Of a DNA stretch of 12,080 nucleotides, positions 7,376-12,080 are shown piece after piece. The DNA is from Nitrospinota bacterium. GTDB taxonomy: Bacteria > UBA8248 > JACPRG01. Under the pieces are notes generated by a model. The model saw only the letters and a program-made list of their open reading frames with translations. It made no database searches and was not told where the DNA came from. Position 1 is the stretch's first letter. Every line of letters begins with the position of its first letter. Location of the stretch: contig JASLXW010000047.1 in assembly GCA_030740135.1 (NCBI GenBank), forward strand, positions 1,941-14,020. The letters run 5' to 3'. A program made the position numbers and the translations under genes.

Positions 7376-8050
7376 CTATTCGGGGGCCGTGGGAAGGGGT
7401 TCACCCGAGGCGGCGTGGGCGGGGGCCTTCATCCCCGCCACGACGAATGCAATCAGCCGCTCCACGATCTTGTCCTTTTCCCGGCAGAGCTCGCAACCCA
7501 GGGTGGAAGACATGTAGCCCAACCGCTCGGGGTCATTGACGGCGTCGATGGCCCCGATGGCGAAGTGAATCTTCCAGCACAGATCCTCGGTCGGCAGGCC
7601 CGGGAGCGCGCGCTTGAACGCATCGCTGAAACGCCGGGAGAACGCCTCGTACACCTCGAAGACAATCGCGCGCAGACTGGGCTCCGCAAAAACGCGTCCG
7701 AACAGGCGCCGGGTCGCCTCTCCGTGCTCCGGATCCTGAATCATACGGAGAAAAGGCCGAATGAGCGCCTCCAGGACGGATTCCAACGGCGGGGGACCTT
7801 CGGCCGCCGCCTCGACGGCGTCCAACATGGCGATCCGCTCCCGGTTGACGGGCGCCACGCGCCGCTCCCACACCGCCTTGACGAGGCCCTCTTTCGAGCC
7901 GAAATGATAATGCACGGACGCCAAGTTGACCTCCGCCTCGGTCGTTAGCGTCCGGATCGAGCATGCATCGAAACCTTGCTCGGCGAAGATCCGTTCCGCC
8001 GTATCCAGGATGCGCTCCTTCGTGGTTTTTCTATCTGTCTTGACGGCCAT
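7376..8050 (-). CDS. TetR/AcrR-family transcriptional regulator
   Basis: A 224-residue dimeric DNA-binding repressor type. The N-terminal domain reads TKERILDTAERIFAEQGFDA (10-29) followed by the helix-turn-helix SIRTLTTEAEVNLASVHYHF (31-50) and GSKEGLVKAV; the VHYHFGSKE recognition-helix end is a hallmark. The C-terminal half (about 75-210) is the helical ligand and dimer domain; its length and the early RIAMLD segment fit the PsrA-like TetR_C_30 group, though this is uncertain. The ATG at 8050 lacks a good ribosome site, so the true start could differ by a few codons. The gene converges with DUF4864 and lies just downstream of a pirin fragment on the same strand. No operator palindrome was found upstream, and the target genes cannot be named; the MFS-ABC operon to the right is one possibility by proximity only. 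Confidence 0.93.
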   Translation of the reverse strand: MAVKTDRKTTKERILDTAERIFAEQGFDACSIRTLTTEAEVNLASVHYHFGSKEGLVKAVWERRVAPVNRERIAMLDAVEAAAEGPPPLESVLEALIRPFLRMIQDPEHGEATRRLFGRVFAEPSLRAIVFEVYEAFSRRFSDAFKRALPGLPTEDLCWKIHFAIGAIDAVNDPERLGYMSSTLGCELCREKDKIVERLIAFVVAGMKAPAHAASGEPLPTAPE

Positions 8051-8137
8051 CGCGCCGGCCCTCGATTGCCCGCTTCCCGAGTCGGAATCTGCCGATTTCT
8101 TGCTTGCCTGGGTCTGGCGGGGGGGCCTACGCGCGAA

Positions 8138-8340
8138 TCAGGCCAAGTCGAAGAGCAGGATTTCATTCTCCTCGCTTGTTCCGACCACGCGAAGGGCTTC
8201 CTCAGCCTCCAACGCCGCGCCGTCTCCGGCCTTGAGATTTTGGCCGTTCAACTCCGCCGAGCCCCGGACGACCTGAAGCCAGCCGTAACGGTCCGGCGCC
8301 GGAGGCCATCGAACCACTGCCTCTGGGCAACCCTGAAATT
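8138..8340 (-). pseudogene. C-terminal remnant of a pirin/YhhW-type bicupin gene
   Basis: The last ~65 codons of a minus-strand frame encode RYGWLQVVRGSAELNGQNLK, then AGDGAALEAEEALRVVG and EILLFDLA at the stop. This is the second cupin of pirin-like proteins such as YhhW, which have about 230 residues and include quercetin 2,3-dioxygenase activity. The metal-binding first cupin is absent. The frame stays open upstream to 8539, but that part is proline- and arginine-rich and unlike pirin, and no pirin-like sequence was found in the other frames up to the MFS stop. This is therefore read as a truncated gene stub. An intact short gene with an N-terminal extension is possible but unlikely. It lies 87 bases upstream of the TetR start. 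Confidence 0.65.
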
Positions 8341-8601
8341 TCGGACATCGAGGAGCAGAGACTAACTCAAAAAGTGGCACAACTTTAGGGGGCAGGGCAG
8401 GTTCAGTCCGGCCCGGTCGAGGTCTCACCCGAACAACCGACGATGCCGGGTGTGGCGGATGGTTGTCAAGGGCGGTTGAGGACGCCCCCCAACCGGGCCT
8501 CAACGAAGGGGAGGGGAGGGGTGTGCGCGGCATCCGCATCCCCCGGTTCGGTTTTCAAACGGCGCCCGCCCGTCCACCCCTCTTAGAAAATCGGCGTCCC
8601 G

Positions 8602-9810
8602 CTACGAATCGCCCGCCTTCACTTTCCGGAAGTTCACCCGCTTCAAAATCGTCCAGGCCGCCAGAAGGCCCAGCGCCCCGGTCACGAGAAACGTCGCCCG
8701 CAACCCGAATCCGTCGACCAGCGTCCCCGAGACGAGGGGGCCGACCGCAAGGCCGAGGGTGAGGGAGGTCGAGTAAACGCCCAGGGTCGCGCCCATCCCC
8801 AGCTCCCGGCCGACGCCCACCATGAGGGCGTAGGCGGCGGGCATGTAGCAGGCCTGGGCCAGGCCCATGGCCCCGCAGACCGCGGCCAGCGCCCAGAACC
8901 CCGTTGACCAGGAGACCGTCCCGAGACAGAGCGACAGGATCAGCGTTCCGGCAAGGATGAGCAGCCACCGGTCCGCCCGGTCTCCGACCCAGCCCCCGGG
9001 CGAAATGAGGATGGCCGTCAACAGGGTGATGGCGCCGACGGCGATTCCGGCGTCGTAGGTCGAGAGCCCCAACACGCTGACGGCGTAGAGCGGAACGAAG
9101 GCCCAAGCGGTCGAGACCCCGAACGACACCAGGAATCGGTGTGTGCAAAGACGCCGCAGCGCCGCGTCGGACAGGAGCGCCCTCCACGGAGCGACGGACT
9201 CGGCCGTTCCGCCTTTCCGGCCTCCGTCCGATCGTCCCCGGGAGGCGGACTCCGGCAGGAGCCAGAAGATGAACCCCGCGTTGAGGAGGGCGGCGGCGGC
9301 CAGGAAATAAAAGGGCGCCTCCAGGGAGAAGCGGGATTCCAGGAGCCCGCCCAGGAAAGGGCCGAGCGCCAGCCCTCCGAAAAAGGAGATGTTCAGTGTT
9401 CCCATCGTTAAGGCCACACGGTGGGTCGAGGCGAATTCTCCGAAGTAGGCCATGATGACGGGGATCACCATCCCCGCGCCCACCCCCTGAAGGGTCCTGA
9501 CGACCAACAGGGTCGCCTTGCCGGAGGTCCGCGTGAACGAAAAGGAGGCTGCGGCGAACAGGATCAGTCCGAGGATGAGGAAGGGCCTCCGCCCGAAGCG
9601 GTCCGAAGCCCTGCCGCAAAGAGGCATGGCCACCGTCCGGGCCACCATGTCCGCGGCGAAGAGCGCCCCCATCCAGGCCCCGGACGCCCCGGCCCGCTGG
9701 GCGAACGCCGGCAGGAGCGGGGCGATCATGACCAGCCCGATGGTCACGATGATATTGGTGACGAACATCGTGACAACGCCGCGTGTGCGGGATTCCCTTC
9801 GACCGTTCAA
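8602..9810 (-). CDS. MFS transporter, 12-helix, DHA1-type efflux family
   Basis: A 402-residue inner-membrane secondary transporter with about twelve hydrophobic segments. Motif A, GRASDRFGRRPF (66-77), lies between helices 2 and 3; a weaker counterpart, GWVGDRADRW, marks the second half after a charged central loop (about 187-206, rich in R, G and S). RTLQGVGAGMVIPV (105-118) matches motif B, and GGLALGPFLGGLL (145-157) resembles motif C of the proton-coupled drug exporters. The frame starts with TTG at 9810, preceded by GGAGGT (9819-9824) at eight bases; the alternative ATG at 9768 has no ribosome site and would cut into helix 1. The gene lies 39 bases after the SBP-permease fusion and is probably the third gene of that operon. 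Efflux of a drug or metabolite is the family's usual role, but the substrate is unknown and could be related to the importer's cargo. Confidence 0.92.
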   Translation of the reverse strand: MNGRRESRTRGVVTMFVTNIIVTIGLVMIAPLLPAFAQRAGASGAWMGALFAADMVARTVAMPLCGRASDRFGRRPFLILGLILFAAASFSFTRTSGKATLLVVRTLQGVGAGMVIPVIMAYFGEFASTHRVALTMGTLNISFFGGLALGPFLGGLLESRFSLEAPFYFLAAAALLNAGFIFWLLPESASRGRSDGGRKGGTAESVAPWRALLSDAALRRLCTHRFLVSFGVSTAWAFVPLYAVSVLGLSTYDAGIAVGAITLLTAILISPGGWVGDRADRWLLILAGTLILSLCLGTVSWSTGFWALAAVCGAMGLAQACYMPAAYALMVGVGRELGMGATLGVYSTSLTLGLAVGPLVSGTLVDGFGLRATFLVTGALGLLAAWTILKRVNFRKVKAGDS

Positions 9811-9849
9811 ATTCAGCCACCTCCCCAGATGCCTTTCCGGACGGACCGC

Positions 9850-11457
9850 CTACCGCGACTCCTGGACGCCCCGCGGCCGGAGGCCGCGCTCCACCAGGGC
9901 GAGAAGTCCGTCCACCCCGAGGGCCAAGGAGGCCGCGGGCAGCGCGCCGGAGAGGATCAGCGTTGTATCGGTCAGTTGCAGGCCGGTGACGATGGGCTCC
10001 CCCAACCCGCCGGCGCCGATGAACGCCGCGAGGGTCGCCGTCCCGACGCTGATGACGGCGGAGGTCCGGACCCCCGCCAGGATCACCGGGGCGGCGAGGG
10101 GGAGCCTCACCCGCCGCAGGACCTGGCCGGGCGTCATCCCCAACGCCAGGGCGGACTCCACCGCGGCGGGGTCGGCCGACCGGACGCCGGTGTACGTGTT
10201 CCGGACGATGGGAAACAGGGCGTAGAGCCAGAGCGCCACGATGGCCGGTTTCACCCCCACGCCCAGCAGGGGGATCATGAAGGCCAGGAGCGCGATGGAG
10301 GGAATCGTCTGTGTGATGCCGATTCCCCGGATGATTGCCTCGGCCGCCTTGCGCCGCCGCTCCAGGGCCAGCCCGAGGGGAATCGCGAAGATCGCCGCCA
10401 GGAAGAGGGAAGCGCTCACCATCCCCAGATGCTCCAGCGCCCTGGCGCCCAACGCGCCCCGCTCCGTCCACAGATGCGCCCCCAATCCGGGCGACCGGAT
10501 CGCCGCCGGTTCGTCCGACCTCGTTCCGCCGAGCAGGCCGAGGGCCGCCAGGGCGTCCCGCGCCACGCGCGGAACCGGCTCCTTGCCCTCCTGAAGCCGG
10601 CGGTTGAGGCGTCTCATTCGGTTCTCGTCCAGGAGGCCCGACAGAAGCGACAGCGCCTCTCCCACCTTCGGAAACCGATTCAGCGCCTCGGCCCGCACAA
10701 GCGGCGCCGCCTGGTAGGGGGGAAAGAAACCGCGGTCGTCCTCCAGGATGACCAGGCCGCTCAGGGATATTCGGCCGTCCGTCGTGTATACGTCGATGAC
10801 GTCCACCCGGCCCGCGGCCGCGGCCTGATACTTGAGGGTCTGCTGGAGCCGCCGGACCTCGGAGAACCGGAGACCGTAAGTCTTTAAAAGTCCCGGCAGG
10901 CCGTCGGGCCGTCCGACGAATTCGTACCCGAACCCCCCGCGCAAAGTCCCGGCGACTCGCGCCAGATCGGAGATCGTCCGGATCCTGTGCCGCTCGGCCG
11001 CTTGTTTCCGGATGGCAAGCTCGTAGGCGTTCTCAAAGCCCAGGGGGGCAAGCCAGACCAGCTTCCACCGCCGCAGGAATTCCCGCCGGATCCGCGCCAG
11101 GACTTCCGGCGGAGTCCCCCGGGCGGGCCGCTTCAAGATGGAGACCAATCCCGTGCCCGTATACTCGGGATAGACATCGATGGCGCCCGTTCGGAGTCCT
11201 TCGAACAGGATCTGTGTTCCCGCCAGGTTGAACCGCCGCGTGACGGTGATCCCCGCGTATTGTTCGATGAGCCGGGCGAACATTTCCGCCAGCAAGCGGT
11301 TTTCCGCGAAGTTCTTCGAGCCGACGACCACGGGCCCCCTGCGCCCTTGGCGGGCCGCGCCGCTTGCATCCGTCGGCGCGAAGAGAAGGACCGCCGCCAG
11401 GACGGCCCATCCGGCGCGGCGCAAGATCTTCCGGCACGGCGGCCGTAGGAAGGCCAT
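9850..11457 (-). CDS. Quaternary-amine/osmoprotectant ABC importer: binding protein fused to permease
   Basis: A 535-residue fusion of the OpuC/OsmU family, which imports glycine betaine, choline, carnitine and similar compounds. Residues 1-35 are a signal peptide or membrane anchor (RRAGWAVLAAVLLFA, no lipobox). Residues ~42-310 are the binding domain, beginning VVVGSKNFAENRLLAEMF, with DVYPEYTGT (94-102), GFENAYELAI (140-149) and VDVIDVYTTDG (218-228). Residues ~340-528 are the permease with five or so helices: ITQTIPSIALLAFMIPLLGV (381-400), the EAA loop ESALALGMTPGQVLRRV (434-450) that contacts the ATPase, and AAFIGAGGLGEPIVTG (477-492). The binding domain precedes the permease, the reverse of well-known fusions such as OpuABC. 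The ATG at 11457 overlaps the ATPase stop by one base (TGATG), indicating translational coupling; a TTG at 11460 is the alternative. The exact substrate is not resolvable. Confidence 0.92.
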   Translation of the reverse strand: MAFLRPPCRKILRRAGWAVLAAVLLFAPTDASGAARQGRRGPVVVGSKNFAENRLLAEMFARLIEQYAGITVTRRFNLAGTQILFEGLRTGAIDVYPEYTGTGLVSILKRPARGTPPEVLARIRREFLRRWKLVWLAPLGFENAYELAIRKQAAERHRIRTISDLARVAGTLRGGFGYEFVGRPDGLPGLLKTYGLRFSEVRRLQQTLKYQAAAAGRVDVIDVYTTDGRISLSGLVILEDDRGFFPPYQAAPLVRAEALNRFPKVGEALSLLSGLLDENRMRRLNRRLQEGKEPVPRVARDALAALGLLGGTRSDEPAAIRSPGLGAHLWTERGALGARALEHLGMVSASLFLAAIFAIPLGLALERRRKAAEAIIRGIGITQTIPSIALLAFMIPLLGVGVKPAIVALWLYALFPIVRNTYTGVRSADPAAVESALALGMTPGQVLRRVRLPLAAPVILAGVRTSAVISVGTATLAAFIGAGGLGEPIVTGLQLTDTTLILSGALPAASLALGVDGLLALVERGLRPRGVQESR

Positions 11458-12080
11458 CAATTTTCCTCTTCCCGGAGGGGCGCTGTTTGCGTCCGCTCGA
11501 GCAGCGCCCGGACGTACTCCGTGGCGGGGGCGTCGCGCAGGCGCCGGGGCGCGTCAACCTGGTGGATCGTTCCCTCCCGCATGACGGCCACCCGGTCGGC
11601 CAGCAGGAAGGCCTCCCCGACGTCATGGGTCACCAGGAGGATCGTCTTCTCCATGCGGGCGCTGAGGTTGAGGAACTCGCGCTGGAGGTCCGCCCGGGTG
11701 ATGGGGTCGAGCGCGCCGAAAGGCTCGTCCAGGAGGACCACGTCCGGACCGGCCGCCAGGGCGCGGGCGATGGCCACGCGCTGGCGCTGTCCGCCCGACA
11801 GCTCCCGGGGGTGTCTTCCGGCCAAGTCCGCGCCGGGCAGACCGACCAGCTCCAGCACTTCCCGGGTTCGCATGCGCCGCTTCTCGGGGTTCCATCCCAG
11901 AAGGCGGGGCACCAGCTCGACATTGCGGGCGATTGTCCAATGGGGCAGAAGCCCGCCCTCTTGCTGGACGTAACCGATGTGCCTGCGGAGCCGGATGGGG
12001 TCCTGGGACGCAACGTCCTCTCCCCGCACGAAAACGACCCCTTGGGAGGGTTCGACCAGGCGGTTGAAGAGCTTCAGCAG
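11457..12080 (-). CDS. ABC transporter ATPase, quaternary-amine/osmoprotectant type (5' end outside window)
   Basis: The nucleotide-binding subunit that powers the importer encoded by the next gene; two copies sit on the cytosolic face of the permease. The window holds 207 residues from LLKLFNRLVEPSQG, which in this family directly follows the Walker A loop, so only a few dozen N-terminal residues are missing. Seen here, counted from the window edge: the Q-loop region IGYVQQEGGLLP (Q39/Q40), the signature LSGGQRQR (94-101), Walker B VVLLDEPFGALDP (114-126, with D118 and E119) and the H-loop LLVTHDVGEA (H152). The protein ends 55 residues after the H-loop, with no room for the tandem CBS domains that ProV, OpuAA and OpuCA carry. 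The stop overlaps the fusion gene's ATG by one base. Confidence 0.95.
   Translation of the reverse strand: MLKLFNRLVEPSQGVVFVRGEDVASQDPIRLRRHIGYVQQEGGLLPHWTIARNVELVPRLLGWNPEKRRMRTREVLELVGLPGADLAGRHPRELSGGQRQRVAIARALAAGPDVVLLDEPFGALDPITRADLQREFLNLSARMEKTILLVTHDVGEAFLLADRVAVMREGTIHQVDAPRRLRDAPATEYVRALLERTQTAPLREEEN

Noticed and set aside
8555..10471. A 638-codon minus-strand frame overlapping the MFS and fusion genes
   Set aside because: It is in a different frame over two well-supported genes and its product is a G/R/P-rich translation typical of GC-rich shadow frames.
9421..10887. A 488-codon plus-strand frame opposite the fusion and MFS genes
   Set aside because: The product is very rich in R, G, D, H and P with no domain. 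The minus strand encodes the intact permease and binding domain.

Overview
The window is a GC-rich stretch of bacterial chromosome with densely packed genes. It has a Gram-negative flavour: a YcgR-like PilZ protein, a CspA-type protein, and a periplasmic-type binding domain fused to a permease. The mix of a gap-pgk operon, an isochorismatase-fold hydrolase, a dienelactone hydrolase, an LLM-class flavin or F420 oxidoreductase and a quaternary-amine ABC importer fits an uncultured soil, sediment or marine lineage (deltaproteobacteria in the broad sense, Methylomirabilota/Rokubacteria, Tectomicrobia or similar). The sequence alone does not settle the taxon. No phage, transposase, CRISPR array, tRNA or rRNA was seen.

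Layout. (1) Positions 1-1842, minus strand: a glycolytic operon, gapA followed by pgk (pgk runs off the left edge), with a near-consensus sigma-70 promoter. (2) Positions 2022-4034, minus strand: a cassette of small catabolic enzymes, in transcription order a broken VOC/extradiol-type gene, a dienelactone hydrolase and a RutB-like cysteine hydrolase. (3) Positions 4298-4993, plus strand: a YcgR-type PilZ gene cut into an N-domain frame and a PilZ-domain frame by an in-frame TAA. It converges on a cold-shock gene (5072-5281, minus) across a shared two-way terminator. (4) Positions 5282-5752: a gene-free, less GC-rich leader region with an extended -10 promoter. (5) Positions 5753-7348, plus strand: an LLM oxidoreductase, a very large near-perfect hairpin, and an exported DUF4864 protein. 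(6) Positions 7376-8340, minus strand: a TetR regulator and the C-terminal stub of a pirin-like gene. (7) Positions 8602-12080, minus strand: an operon of an ABC ATPase (5' end outside the window), a binding-protein/permease fusion and an MFS transporter.

How the genes work together. GapA and Pgk catalyse consecutive glycolytic steps. The ATPase and the binding-protein/permease fusion together make a complete importer of the glycine betaine/choline/carnitine (OpuC/OsmU) type from only two genes. The MFS gene is probably co-transcribed with them but need not share the substrate. The hydrolase cassette suggests catabolism of small ring-cleavage, lactone or amide compounds, but no specific pathway can be named.

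The clearest oddities are the split PilZ gene, the deleted and frameshifted VOC gene, the 85-nt hairpin after the LLM gene, the unusual domain order of the importer fusion and the absence of CBS domains on its ATPase. I did not find a convincing wholly new multi-gene system.
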